The notes beneath the pieces are model-generated. The model was not told the origin of the DNA. It searched no databases and was given only the letters and a program-made list of their open reading frames with translations. The position numbers were made by a program, and so were the translations under genes. From positions 372,001 to 436,000 of the forward strand of contig NZ_CP102097.1 in NCBI RefSeq assembly GCF_024582835.1: 64,000 nucleotides of DNA. The letters run 5' to 3'. This DNA is from Vibrio japonicus. Its GTDB lineage: Bacteria; Pseudomonadota; Gammaproteobacteria; Enterobacterales; Vibrionaceae. Below, piece by piece: positions 37,575 through 46,999 of this stretch (position 1 is the first letter of the stretch; the number at the start of each line of letters is the position of its first letter).

Positions 37575-37730
37575 TATGAATTGGGAAAATGCTATTTTGG
37601 CTTCTAACATTTAGCCGAGTGAATAAAAACGCACTCAAACCCACTTTCCCCTAACAACGTCAGTTAGTTACTACTATTAAAACTAAAAATATTAAAACCA
37701 AAAGCCCCACTTACTTGGTGGGGCTATTCA
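37567..37730 (+). ncRNA. Candidate Fur-repressed small RNA
   Basis: A ~160-base unit without a convincing ORF runs from the Fur/TATAAT site to a strong terminator. It contains hairpin GAGTG/CACTC (37617-37636), a C-rich unpaired stretch AAACCCACTTTCCCC (37637-37651), hairpin CTAAC/GTTAG (37651-37667), then an A-rich segment and the terminator stem. This is the usual layout of Hfq-type regulatory RNAs. It resembles RyhB in control logic, but I do not recognise the RyhB core sequence. A 12-codon ORF at 37576 has no ribosome site. Confidence 0.5.
37703..37725 (+). terminator. Terminator after the candidate small RNA
   Basis: AGCCCCAC and GTGGGGCT form a perfect 8-bp stem around TTACTTG. Plus-strand tail ATTCATTTCT; the minus-strand tail (TTTTGGTTTT) is richer in T, so it may work in both directions. 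Confidence 0.75.
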
Positions 37731-37848
37731 TTTCTAACTCGCCTCTTTCCACTTGGGCAGTTTGCCCCATTCGCAGTGATGAATTGGGCAGATAAATGCC
37801 ATAATTAGTAGTACAATGCGCGGCCATTTAAAGCTTCGAGAAATGATA

Positions 37849-38292
37849 ATGCAACGCGACTATACTTATTCTTCTCTTTCGGATATGCCTCGTGAAGAAC
37901 TAGAAGAGTTGAGCCTTAGATTGGTTCACAGGCTTGTCCCTGAAGAGTCCATGACAGAACTGTTCACTTTTGACCACGAAGAGACAGATTCAGAAGACAA
38001 ACTACAAGAAGCGCAGTTTGATGCCATGTTAAGAATGAACGCCATTGCTCTCAGTGAACTGCCTGCACTATTTAGCGAGTCTGACAACAAAGAGCAGAAT
38101 ATAGAACGTATGCAGCGCCTGCTTCTTTGGCACTTCTATTCCGTTTCTTTTCATCTTGAACGCGCAATTCCACTGGAAACACACTGTAACCACGTTGAAA
38201 TCATTGTTAAGCAAAGCCCGAAGAACGCGCTGGAATGGGTAACAACTCTGACAGATCTACTGCGCCAATACGCACAAATTGGTCAGCGATAA
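37849..38292 (+). CDS. Conserved hypothetical protein
   Basis: 147 residues from the ATG at 37849 (MQRDYTYSSL); an ATG two codons earlier is equally possible. Soluble, acidic and helical, with no signal peptide or membrane segment. Notable stretches are DMPREELEELSLRLVHRLVP near the N-terminus and RMQRLLLWHFYSVSFHLER near residue 95. No domain recognised. It has its own terminator and no partner genes. Confidence 0.7.
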   Translation: MQRDYTYSSLSDMPREELEELSLRLVHRLVPEESMTELFTFDHEETDSEDKLQEAQFDAMLRMNAIALSELPALFSESDNKEQNIERMQRLLLWHFYSVSFHLERAIPLETHCNHVEIIVKQSPKNALEWVTTLTDLLRQYAQIGQR

Positions 38293-38309
38293 TATCCTTA
38301 GATGCAATG

Positions 38310-38334
38310 AGCCCGCAAAGACTGCGGGCTTTTA
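38310..38334 (+). terminator. Rho-independent terminator
   Basis: AGCCCGCA and TGCGGGCT form a perfect 8-bp stem around AAGAC, followed by TTTTAAC, 18 bases after the stop of the hypothetical gene. Confidence 0.85.
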
Positions 38335-38359
38335 ACAAATGACCTCTGCTCGAGATAAT

Positions 38360-39079
38360 TTAATTACTCATCACTTTGCGCGCATTCAATGGCTGAACTG
38401 GTCGATTATTGTGGCCCATCGCCTCTTCAAACTGACTGATTTGGTCTGCTGACATATTCTTCGCTTCTTTTAGCACAAACCAGCGTACACCTTCGCTACA
38501 AGGTGGCGTCGTGAGCGAGCCATTGAAACGATGATATTGGCCACTTTTAGGTAGCAAATCTGCCACTTTAAAGTCTTCAGTCAACGCGTTAGTACCGTCT
38601 TCGTTTGATACATCATCGAGCAACTTTTCCAGAGAGGTATTCTTAGATTCGCTTCGGTTAAACATCACCGCGATAACCGCGAGGTTACCTTGACTGTCTG
38701 TATTGACAAAATGTGCTTCTAAAGGGAAATGTTTATTATTGATGGTGTTTTCAGAAGGTGTATGAAAATGAAATTGCGCTAATGAAAACTCTACACCATC
38801 AATTGTAAATGTATTTTCTCCGACAACTTTCGCCTGAAGTGTATGTCCATTATTCGTAATCTCGGTTACTTGTCCTTTGTAAGCGATATTTAAATCCGCT
38901 AAATCCGCTTCTAGGCTCTCACCAATATCAATTGGGCTTTGGTTTTTACCTTTAGAACATTCTGGAGCCAGCTCTCCCCAATGATCCGGACCATGTTGGC
39001 CTTTATACCCCCAATCCGCAGCTTGTGCAGATGACATTACTGTGCCGAGTAACGCTAGCGTTAATATCTTGAATTTCAT
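38360..39079 (-). CDS. Alpha-class carbonic anhydrase, periplasmic
   Basis: 239 residues. A signal peptide (ILTLALLGTVMSSAQA) is cleaved near residue 20. The zinc-binding histidines are in AQFHFHTPSENT (~101-112; two His) and PLEAHFVN (~117-124). KNQSPIDI (~46) and the GSLTTPPCSEGVRWFVL segment (~184-200) complete the active site. It interconverts CO2 and bicarbonate in the periplasm. Monocistronic. Confidence 0.93.
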   Translation of the reverse strand: MKFKILTLALLGTVMSSAQAADWGYKGQHGPDHWGELAPECSKGKNQSPIDIGESLEADLADLNIAYKGQVTEITNNGHTLQAKVVGENTFTIDGVEFSLAQFHFHTPSENTINNKHFPLEAHFVNTDSQGNLAVIAVMFNRSESKNTSLEKLLDDVSNEDGTNALTEDFKVADLLPKSGQYHRFNGSLTTPPCSEGVRWFVLKEAKNMSADQISQFEEAMGHNNRPVQPLNARKVMSN

Positions 39080-39278
39080 GTTGTTGCCTTTAGTGGTTTT
39101 CTGTTGGGCTTATGTTTATCACACATAAACCTTATATTTCTTATGGAATGTTTGTTTGCAATATCGTTTTGGAAGCAAACGCACTGGCTACGCGCTAGCA
39201 AAAAACCTGGCTACTAAAAACTTAGCTACTAAAAAGATTTTCGCCACAGTCAGTAGCGTTCGGTTCTCATAATGAAGA

Positions 39279-39300
39279 AACCCCACTCGAGAGCGGGGTT
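39279..39300 (-). terminator. Terminator of the chitinase gene
   Basis: AACCCC-A-CTC pairs with GAG-C-GGGGTT around a tiny loop (one internal mismatch), 22 bases past the chitinase stop, with TTCTTCATT on the minus-strand side. Confidence 0.65.
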
Positions 39301-39321
39301 CGTCTTATTGCATCCAATCGC

Positions 39322-42300
39322 TTATGGACACGTTACCTCTTCCCAGAACCAGTTAGTCTGAGTTGGAGATTCCCATACACCTGGGCTGTTCTTCGCCAAG
39401 AAACATTTACCATTGTATGAAACCGTTGTTCCATTGCTCACTTGCGTGCTACCAGGAACCCAAGTCACCACTTTACCTGGATCGGTTGTTCCGCCAGTAT
39501 CGCCACCGCCTGTATTACCGCCGTCGGTATTACCACTGCCAGTGTCACCACCTGTCGAGCCAGAAAGATCCGCGACTGGTAGATCAGGTTGCTCAAACTT
39601 GAACGCGTACTCTACGCCGTTAACAGTTACGCTGTAGTTCGCTGGGCCAGAAATTGGTAGGTAGTAAACCATATCCAGTTCGTACGTACCGCCTGCTGGA
39701 AGATCTTTCCATGCTGGTAGTGAGAACGCTACACGGTGCAATGGGCCGTCTAGACCACCGATGTTGTCCGGACGAGTATGGCCAGAAGCAATCACTTTCA
39801 AGCCACCACCAGATTGATCTTTCGCGTTATCTGGTGCTGATACCGGAATATCAAATTGGAATTCCGTGCCACCAGGGATCGCTTGACCCGTGTTGTTAGT
39901 GAAAGTGATCTTAGGGTTGATCGGGTAGTTTTGATCGCCCACTTTGAAACCACCAACGCTAACAGCAATATCTACCGCTTCCGTTGGGATTGCTCCCGTC
40001 GCTACTTTGTTACCGTATGGTGTCGCAGACTTAAACTTGTCGTAGATGGCTTTAGTCATGGTGTTACCCATGTGGTATTCACCGTTACCTGCCGCACAAG
40101 CTTGCTCTGTTGTATCGATTGCCGTACGGTTACCCGCTGCATCCAATACGTAACAGTTATAGTCACCTGCTAGTTCCCAGAACATGATACCGCCGATTTC
40201 TTTATCGATAACGTAATCAGCTTTCACGTTGATGGATTCTTTATCTTCCGTTGATAGGAATACGCTCTTCTCAGCGTTCCACAACCACGGAGCAACAGCG
40301 ACTGAGTCGTAGTGACGAGTATACGTACCAGTTAGTTTGTCTGAAGGATCCGTTGCTGGGTTTAGACCGTATGCTTCAGCATAAGAACCCCAAATGCCTT
40401 TTTCTAGGTTCTTCGCGTGCCACATTGGGTTTGAACCTGCGCCCATTTCCTTGCCTTGTGGGTCAAGGTCGTGCCACATGTTGTCGATACCAATAGCACC
40501 GTTACCACAGTTGTTCTTCTCACCTTCACCAGTGCCTGGTTGACACTCAGCTTGGTTAGGAAGTGCAGCGCGGCCCCATAGACCGTTTTCACCGCCAGTG
40601 ACACCTTGCCAACCACGAGTATAGTAAGGTACACCGATGTTGATACGACCAGCAGGCATAGAACCACGGAAGTAGTGGTAAGCCCAGTCAGTGTTTAGGT
40701 AACCGATGCCGCCGTAAGCAGCAGTGCCGTATACGTTCCACTGTGCTAGCTCAGAGTCTTTACCTGTATCGAATAGTGCCGCGTTGTGACCAACGTGGTC
40801 GTTCCAAGCACCGTGCAAGTCGTAAGACATGATGTTTACGTAGTCTAGGTACTTAGTTACGTCGAATGTTTCCATACCACGTAGTAGGTAACCTGAAGAT
40901 GGTGACGCGATAGTCAGCATGTAGTGAGTGCCGTCTTCTGCAGAAGCTGCATCCAACTTCTCACGTAGCACTTTCATTAGCTCTTGGTAAGACGCCCATA
41001 GGTACTGACGACGTGGCTCCATGAACTCTTTATCGTATGGGTTACCTGCACCAGCCATTGACGTTGGGTATTCGTAGTCAACATCTACACCGTCAAACTG
41101 GTATTTACGGATAAATTCTACTGCAGACGTCGCGAATTTCTCGATACCAGCGTGGTTGATTGAGCCATCAGCATTGGTTGTCATGGTGTAGAAACCACCG
41201 TCCGCAACACGATCACCGTTCGCACCGAAGTGACCACCAGTTTCTGCCCAACCACCGATAGAAATCAGCGTTTTAACATCGTGTTTTTTCTTGTACGTTG
41301 CTAACGCACCAAAGTGACCTTTGAAACCTAGAGCTGGATCAATCTCTACGCCAGGCCATGTTTTACCTGTTGCAGGGTTGTTTGGATCGTTAACGTCACC
41401 CACGTTTACTTTACCGTCCGAACCGATACTTACGAACGCGTAGTTAATGTGAGTCAGTTGTTCCCAAGGAATATCTTTTACAAGGTAAGCAGCTTGATCA
41501 TCATCACCTGCACGCCAGCTTGTAAAGTAGCCAATAACACGACGTGGGTGGTCTGCACCCATCTTCTCGCGGCCTTCTTCGTCGTAGATTGAACAGTAAG
41601 GTACGTTCACACCTTCAGTTTGGTACAGACCATCTGGACGACAGTTACTTGTAACTGGAACGTCAACGCCTGCCACATTCAGTGTTACTAACGCTGAATC
41701 TGATGTTGCGCCTAGGTTGTCCGTTACGCGAGCGTAAACTGCAAGCGAGCCTGCTTTTGTCGCTGTGTAATTTAGTGTGTATGGCGCTGTAGCTGCTGTG
41801 CCGACTAACGCACCTGCAACGTAGAAGTCTACTTTCTCAACCGTACCATCAACATCTTTTGCATCCGCAGTTAACGTCACAACGCCACCCACATCAACGC
41901 TTGCCGCTGATAGTGCAACAGAAACAGTTGGTAGCTCGTTACCAGGAACCGTGCTGTCTGATACCGCTAAAGACACTAGACTTACTTCGCTCGCCAGTCC
42001 TTTATCATCATACGCGACTGCGCTTACTTGTTGGTTGCCCGCTTCCGCTGTCCATACAACGCTGTATGGCGCGCTCGTTGCCTGACCAACTACAACGCCG
42101 TTAACAAGGAATTCAACTCGGTTTACTGAACCGTCGGTGTCTGACGCATTTGCTGCAAGTACAATGACATCACCTGCGACAAGTGCTTCTGAAGCAGAAG
42201 GAGAAGTTAAAGTTACTGAAGGAGCAGCATTAGTTGGCGTACCAGTATCGCCGCCCGTATCGCCACCAGTAGAACAGCTCTCTAGCAGTTTCCATTCAGC

Positions 42301-42531
42301 GTAGTTGCCAGACGACTGTTCAGGGTTGTTGTTACGTGTCCAGTAGTTAGCTTGATACACGGAGCCGTTGTGTTGAACCTTAGCACCACCCGTGTACACA
42401 GTATCTGCCTTCCACGGGTCCAATGTTGAACAATCGACCGCCGCATAGCTGTTAAACGCCATTAGGCACGATGCAGTCAAAGTGCTGAGAGTAAAAACAC
42501 TCTTAGACGTCTTTGCTCGTTGTAAGCGCAT
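39322..42531 (-). CDS. Secreted GH18 chitinase with chitin-binding modules
   Basis: 1069 residues. In order: signal peptide (to ~31, FNSYA); CBM5/12-type chitin-binding domain with [20 protein letters not shown] (~38-57); Gly/Thr linker; two Ig-like repeats (~105-193, ~198-290) each with an [12 protein letters not shown] or [15 protein letters not shown] strand; GH18 catalytic domain (~330-800) with the DxxDxDxE motif [11 protein letters not shown] (~480); chitinase C-like domain (~850-990); second Gly-rich linker; and a C-terminal CBM (~1020-1069, [19 protein letters not shown]). The catalytic glutamate is present. It should hydrolyse crystalline chitin outside the cell. Confidence 0.93.
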   Translation of the reverse strand: MRLQRAKTSKSVFTLSTLTASCLMAFNSYAAVDCSTLDPWKADTVYTGGAKVQHNGSVYQANYWTRNNNPEQSSGNYAEWKLLESCSTGGDTGGDTGTPTNAAPSVTLTSPSASEALVAGDVIVLAANASDTDGSVNRVEFLVNGVVVGQATSAPYSVVWTAEAGNQQVSAVAYDDKGLASEVSLVSLAVSDSTVPGNELPTVSVALSAASVDVGGVVTLTADAKDVDGTVEKVDFYVAGALVGTAATAPYTLNYTATKAGSLAVYARVTDNLGATSDSALVTLNVAGVDVPVTSNCRPDGLYQTEGVNVPYCSIYDEEGREKMGADHPRRVIGYFTSWRAGDDDQAAYLVKDIPWEQLTHINYAFVSIGSDGKVNVGDVNDPNNPATGKTWPGVEIDPALGFKGHFGALATYKKKHDVKTLISIGGWAETGGHFGANGDRVADGGFYTMTTNADGSINHAGIEKFATSAVEFIRKYQFDGVDVDYEYPTSMAGAGNPYDKEFMEPRRQYLWASYQELMKVLREKLDAASAEDGTHYMLTIASPSSGYLLRGMETFDVTKYLDYVNIMSYDLHGAWNDHVGHNAALFDTGKDSELAQWNVYGTAAYGGIGYLNTDWAYHYFRGSMPAGRINIGVPYYTRGWQGVTGGENGLWGRAALPNQAECQPGTGEGEKNNCGNGAIGIDNMWHDLDPQGKEMGAGSNPMWHAKNLEKGIWGSYAEAYGLNPATDPSDKLTGTYTRHYDSVAVAPWLWNAEKSVFLSTEDKESINVKADYVIDKEIGGIMFWELAGDYNCYVLDAAGNRTAIDTTEQACAAGNGEYHMGNTMTKAIYDKFKSATPYGNKVATGAIPTEAVDIAVSVGGFKVGDQNYPINPKITFTNNTGQAIPGGTEFQFDIPVSAPDNAKDQSGGGLKVIASGHTRPDNIGGLDGPLHRVAFSLPAWKDLPAGGTYELDMVYYLPISGPANYSVTVNGVEYAFKFEQPDLPVADLSGSTGGDTGSGNTDGGNTGGGDTGGTTDPGKVVTWVPGSTQVSNGTTVSYNGKCFLAKNSPGVWESPTQTNWFWEEVTCP

Positions 42532-42823
42532 TTGTCATTTCCTTAAGTTGTTGTTTAAAAGGGAACAACGCTTCCAGTCCTTACTCTGAAAGCTTTATTC
42601 ATCCTATAAAACAACTTGCGGGAATATGACTACTTTGACACGTATTAAAGTGAGAAACTTCAAATTAACTCGCAAACAGATTGCAGAGTTACACAAAAGC
42701 CACAGGGTTATTTTGCATCAACAACTAATTATTGAAATTTAATCAGAATGTAAACTTACGCTGAATAAGCAACAACTTACGGGGTTTATTTAGGCAAAAT
42801 TACTCTAAAGTACGCAAACAAAG
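42532..42823. other. Intergenic region upstream of the chitinase gene
   Basis: Upstream of the chitinase start and at the 3' end of the diguanylate cyclase gene. AT-rich; it should contain the chitinase promoter. I see no strong hairpin or recognised operator. Confidence 0.4.
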
Positions 42824-44392
42824 TTATGCGCCAAGCTCCGTTCTGTTGCGGCCATTTTCTTTGGCTAAGTACAACGCTTTATCCGCTTCTTTCAGCGCGC
42901 TTTTAATCGTTTGGGGTTCACCAGCCCAATGAGAAACCCCAACTGAGATAGTTATCTTGTTTACGACAGAAAAATGATGGCTTTCCATTGATTTACGAAC
43001 CCTCTCCGCTACTTCAAACGCTTGGTTTAGGTCGGTATTGGCAAGGAAAATCATAAACTCCTCGCCACCGGATCGGCAGACAACATCCAAGTCTCGGGCT
43101 TGTAGTTTCATCAATTGCGCCACTTCTTTAAGCAGTTCATCACCTGCATCGTGGCCAAAAGTATCATTGACCTTTTTAAAATGATCGACATCCAGTGCCA
43201 GCATAGAGAAAGGGACATTATGCGCTCGGAAATGTTCCAGCGCCGTCTCCAAACCACGGCGGTTTAACAAACCAGTCAATGCATCCGTCATACTTTCCGA
43301 ATGCAGTTTCTCAATCGTCATCGACACAATATTTAACGCTTTCAGAAAATTTTGCTTCAGATGAGACGCTTCAAAATACCAAGGCTTAATGGCTTTGAGC
43401 TCCTCAATCGTTAATGCATGGTTATCGAAAGCTTTAACCGTGCTTGCCAATTGCCACAATGGTTTCGATATAAAAAACGCCGAGATCCAGATCAATAGCA
43501 AGGTGAGTAAACCAATGGGGATCGATTCCAAAAGCACTTTCCACATCTGATCGTCTAGTTCGGCAAGCGTCAACGCCTTTGATCTTTGTGCAATCACTCC
43601 CCAGTTAGAGCCTTTAACCGGAGCGTACCCTGCCAACATATCAATCCCTTGTGAGTTCACGATATCTCGCCCACCGTATTGCCCTTCAACAACTGCATTA
43701 ATCGCTTGGTTGATGGTAATGACTTCTCCCACACGATTTTTATCCGGGTGGTAAATCAGCGTCCGGTGTCTATCCACCACGAACAAATACGAACCATCTT
43801 TATAACTGTGCTTACCGAGTAAAGCCGTCAGGATATTTTTCTTTTCTAAGTAGATAGTCCCCCCCACGTAACCCAGATATTCACCACTGGCAGAAAAAAT
43901 AGGATAAGACAAACTGGTCAGATAGTTACCTGCTGGCGAGATAAACGGATCGGTAATCAACGGGCGTTGCGCTTTAAGCGATTGAAGAGAACGTTCACTT
44001 TCAAGCTTCATCCCTTTTATGCGTATATTTTCCGGAGAAATAGAAACAATGACACCCTTTGCGTTTACAATCACCACCGAGTTAAACGAGTTAGTTTGGG
44101 TACGTAAACGATCGACTTCCTCGACCAGCACCGCAGAGTCGTTCATTTTATTCGACAGCGATTTTGCACTGTACGCCAGTTGGTTCATCCCAGACTCGAT
44201 AAACACATCGGTCATTTCTGCCATTTTTTCGGCATAAACGCGGTTAGATTCGATCGTATTGTTGATGAGCAACTCACGCTGCACTCGGTAAATCGAGTAA
44301 AAAGAGTTGAGTAATGTGATAACAACACTAAACACACACAAAAGGAGGATCAGTTTTCTTAGGTTCAATTTTTCTTTGGTTCTTTCGTGCAT
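42824..44392 (-). CDS. Diguanylate cyclase with periplasmic Cache sensor
   Basis: 522 residues. Membrane helix at ~14-34, periplasmic double-Cache domain (~40-280, with SVVIVNAKGVIVSISPEN and YLGYVGGTIYLEKKN), second helix at ~290-310, then a GGDEF domain (~355-518). The active site reads SGGEEF (~440) and an inhibitory RxxD site (RDLD) lies five residues before it, so the enzyme should make c-di-GMP and be product-inhibited. It neighbours the exopolysaccharide locus and may influence it through c-di-GMP. Confidence 0.9.
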   Translation of the reverse strand: MHERTKEKLNLRKLILLLCVFSVVITLLNSFYSIYRVQRELLINNTIESNRVYAEKMAEMTDVFIESGMNQLAYSAKSLSNKMNDSAVLVEEVDRLRTQTNSFNSVVIVNAKGVIVSISPENIRIKGMKLESERSLQSLKAQRPLITDPFISPAGNYLTSLSYPIFSASGEYLGYVGGTIYLEKKNILTALLGKHSYKDGSYLFVVDRHRTLIYHPDKNRVGEVITINQAINAVVEGQYGGRDIVNSQGIDMLAGYAPVKGSNWGVIAQRSKALTLAELDDQMWKVLLESIPIGLLTLLLIWISAFFISKPLWQLASTVKAFDNHALTIEELKAIKPWYFEASHLKQNFLKALNIVSMTIEKLHSESMTDALTGLLNRRGLETALEHFRAHNVPFSMLALDVDHFKKVNDTFGHDAGDELLKEVAQLMKLQARDLDVVCRSGGEEFMIFLANTDLNQAFEVAERVRKSMESHHFSVVNKITISVGVSHWAGEPQTIKSALKEADKALYLAKENGRNRTELGA

Positions 44393-44547
44393 CTAGCCGT
44401 GCCATTCAATTTTTATGTGTGGGTATAATCAATTTAATTCACATAGATTCTAATCTCAATGCCTATAAATCCCTATAAAAACAAAAAGTTTTAGTAAAGA
44501 ATACGTTATACGTTCAGAAAAATCGCCCTCTCTAAAAAGGAGCGTAT

Positions 44548-44625
44548 ATGATCACAGGTAAATATGATCGTCAACTTGATCGTTCGAATGGTTCAAAAAA
44601 CGTTCGCGATCTGGCCCTGAGCTAG
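44548..44625 (+). CDS. Small ORF with strong ribosome site
   Basis: 25 residues (MITGKYDRQLDRSNGSKNVR, then DLALS). AAAAAGGAG lies six bases upstream of the ATG, the best ribosome site in the gap. Charged, with no membrane segment. It sits alone between the diguanylate cyclase and the pyruvyl-transferase-like gene, on the opposite strand to both. It could be a real small protein or the stub of a lost gene; the product is not recognised. Confidence 0.4.
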   Translation: MITGKYDRQLDRSNGSKNVRDLALS

Positions 44626-44660
44626 CGAGTGATGCCTGTTAAGCATCTCCCCTCATTTGG

Positions 44661-45572
44661 TCATGCTGATTTAGCTTCCTGGTCATGCCATGTAAGATTG
44701 CTAAACTGTTTTAAAGAATACTCATATACTGCTTGGCATTTATAATAGTTATTTGGATAAAAGTTCACCGATTTTCCTATCAGAGTGGCAGAAATGGCAA
44801 CGTGGAGGCGATTTGTGTTAATCACTTCAAATTGGTTGATGTATTTCAGGAACCTAGCCCCTCCTTCTTTAATCATCACTTCTGTTTCCGTGCCAAGGGC
44901 AAACACTTCAGAAATATCAATATTGTCATCGGGCAGATCCAATTTTGTCTTTTCACCGTCAGTTCTAAAGGCATTCAATATCTTTCGATCATCTTGATTT
45001 TCGATAGGAGCACGAAATAATCCTAGCAGCCCCTTAAAAGTCGGTGCCTGTTTATCTGAAAGACGAAGTTTGCAAAGAACATAACAACCAACGACAGAAA
45101 TCTTATCTACCCACCCAGCTTTATATTGCATTGCAATATTCGTATCCATATGCAGAGCCATATCTTTTGCAAGGTAAACATTTGCCTTAGTTTTACTATT
45201 CATTAAATATAGGTAAGAAACTTTTTCTCTACATATAATATCAACATTTTCACCAAGTTCATTCAACAACGCATCCACGCTGTGAATAGTATGGGGAAGA
45301 ATAACTAATTTCTTTACATTATTATGAATGCGACGAATAAATCGTACGGAGAAATTAGACTTGGCGATATTACCGCCTCCACCATAAAATACTATTTGGT
45401 CATGAAGTGGGTGTCTATGCCTGTCTACAAACCTCAAATTAACCCCAAGTTGATTACATTTCTGTATGGTCCCTTCAGCAATAATACTGTCACCAGCATT
45501 TCCTGGGTTAGGAATATAGAAAACGTCTTTGTTGGAGAATCGAGCAAGATAATCTTCAATGTTAATTTCCAT
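44661..45572 (-). CDS. Polysaccharide pyruvyl transferase-family protein
   Basis: 303 residues. The N-terminus has the family's NPGNAGDSIIAEGTIQ loop (~22-37) and IVFYGGGGNIAKSNF (~60-74); VILPHTIHSVDALL (~92) and NTNRLHVAISATLIGKSVNF (~250-270) follow the GT-B-like fold. Members add pyruvate ketals to sugars of surface polymers. No membrane segments; cytoplasmic. It lies at the left end of the exopolysaccharide locus, so it may pyruvylate the repeat unit. Confidence 0.8.
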   Translation of the reverse strand: MEINIEDYLARFSNKDVFYIPNPGNAGDSIIAEGTIQKCNQLGVNLRFVDRHRHPLHDQIVFYGGGGNIAKSNFSVRFIRRIHNNVKKLVILPHTIHSVDALLNELGENVDIICREKVSYLYLMNSKTKANVYLAKDMALHMDTNIAMQYKAGWVDKISVVGCYVLCKLRLSDKQAPTFKGLLGLFRAPIENQDDRKILNAFRTDGEKTKLDLPDDNIDISEVFALGTETEVMIKEGGARFLKYINQFEVINTNRLHVAISATLIGKSVNFYPNNYYKCQAVYEYSLKQFSNLTWHDQEAKSA

Positions 45573-45663
45573 TTAAAACCCTTAAATTTCATTAAACCCA
45601 ACACTTAAAATAATACTTCACAAGTTATTAACAAAGCAATAAAACACATTAAAGTTAGTATAC

Positions 45664-46926
45664 CTAAATCACAATCACACTTTGGATAGTAAGAAATACA
45701 GATTGGAGATTATTATAAGCGATAGTTAACATAACAAACGTTATTAGCATCCATATTCTCTTTAAGCTTACGCTTTTTAATCCATACGCGATGATTATAG
45801 ACAAAGCTAGCATTGTGTGACCGGTATATAAAAACAAACTTCCTCGATCTTGATATTCAACATGGAATAACATAGTAACGACAAGCCATACGATGGATGC
45901 AAATAGTAGGGAGCTTCTGTTTCTCAACGCTAATAAATATAATACGACCAAAGCAATCATGGAAATATACGCTGCTAAATGGAATCCTCCATTCCTGAAA
46001 TCCGCCATATATACACCTTTCTCTATCTCAACCACACTGTGAAAAGGAGCTACAAAGGTATGCACAAGAAAAGTTCCCATAATTGACATTATTCCTTCTT
46101 TTTCTCCAGGCCTTGCAACCGCCCACAGAGTGCGTTTTACAACATCAATAGGGTTAGACAGAATCTCTATAATAGTTTGGTAGTAGCAGAGACAAAACAT
46201 GATAAAAAACAAAGTAGTAAACTTTATTGTTCCTTGGGTAAGGTAGCTCACTATTTCTTTGTTGCTATGTTTTATTTTCTTATTCCAAATCAGACTGCTT
46301 TCCAGAAGAATGACAAGTAATAAAAGGTACGTAGTCGTGCCTACCGCCATTACGTACACCAGTATTTTCAACCAGTTAACATCTAGTTCCCCTGATGTTA
46401 TTTCCTTTAGATACAGAGCATAACAACATGTAATCCAGAATCCTGCCAGTACATATGTATCTAACACAATACCATTCACGATGAACGTTGAACTTAGCAT
46501 CATGAACAGCGTTAACAGCGTAGCTTTTGGAGAAGACTCTAGTATGTTCAAGAAAATGAAATATGAAAGTACTAACGTTCCCGTGTGAAAAATCAAAGAT
46601 AATATGAGAACACTGACCTCTGGATCTACGCCTATACTCTGCAATAGCTCAGAAGGAAAACGATACAGATACAAAAAAGGGTGTTTTATAAGTAAAGGCG
46701 GGGCTTCTTGTGCGGCTTTGTATTTCCACTCTTCAGATGAATACGCCAGTGTTTCAAAAAACCAAGCTTGGTCAAAATCAAATGCGATGTTTATATGACT
46801 ATAAAACCCGGCACTCAGTAATTGAAAATTAATTAACGAGAAAAATACAGACGAAATTGAAATGATAAAAAACAGTGATAGCGAATTATCTTTTACCTTA
46901 TCTAAAAGATTGTCATTCATTCTCAT
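45664..46926 (-). CDS. Polytopic membrane protein of unknown function, exopolysaccharide locus
   Basis: 420 residues from the ATG at 46926 (AAGGAAG seven bases upstream; an ATG ten codons earlier lacks a site). About ten membrane helices, beginning SLSLFFIISISSVFFSLINF. An acidic loop after the first helix (FDFDQAWFFETL, ~53-64) recalls the catalytic loops of C-type, lipid-sugar-dependent glycosyltransferases. It could be such an enzyme or a polymerase; neither is certain. Its start lies ~75 bases from the end of prsR on the same strand. Confidence 0.7.
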   Translation of the reverse strand: MRMNDNLLDKVKDNSLSLFFIISISSVFFSLINFQLLSAGFYSHINIAFDFDQAWFFETLAYSSEEWKYKAAQEAPPLLIKHPFLYLYRFPSELLQSIGVDPEVSVLILSLIFHTGTLVLSYFIFLNILESSPKATLLTLFMMLSSTFIVNGIVLDTYVLAGFWITCCYALYLKEITSGELDVNWLKILVYVMAVGTTTYLLLLVILLESSLIWNKKIKHSNKEIVSYLTQGTIKFTTLFFIMFCLCYYQTIIEILSNPIDVVKRTLWAVARPGEKEGIMSIMGTFLVHTFVAPFHSVVEIEKGVYMADFRNGGFHLAAYISMIALVVLYLLALRNRSSLLFASIVWLVVTMLFHVEYQDRGSLFLYTGHTMLALSIIIAYGLKSVSLKRIWMLITFVMLTIAYNNLQSVFLTIQSVIVI

Positions 46927-46999
46927 GCAGCTACTTCCTTGTCGGAGGGAAGACATTTTATGTTTACTTCAAGGGCATTACATTCCGCATAATATTCCT

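Noticed and set aside
39363..42104. Several long plus-strand frames opposite the chitinase gene
   Set aside because: They are shadows of the highly biased chitinase codons; their products are Cys/Leu/Pro/Arg-rich with no family likeness or ribosome sites.
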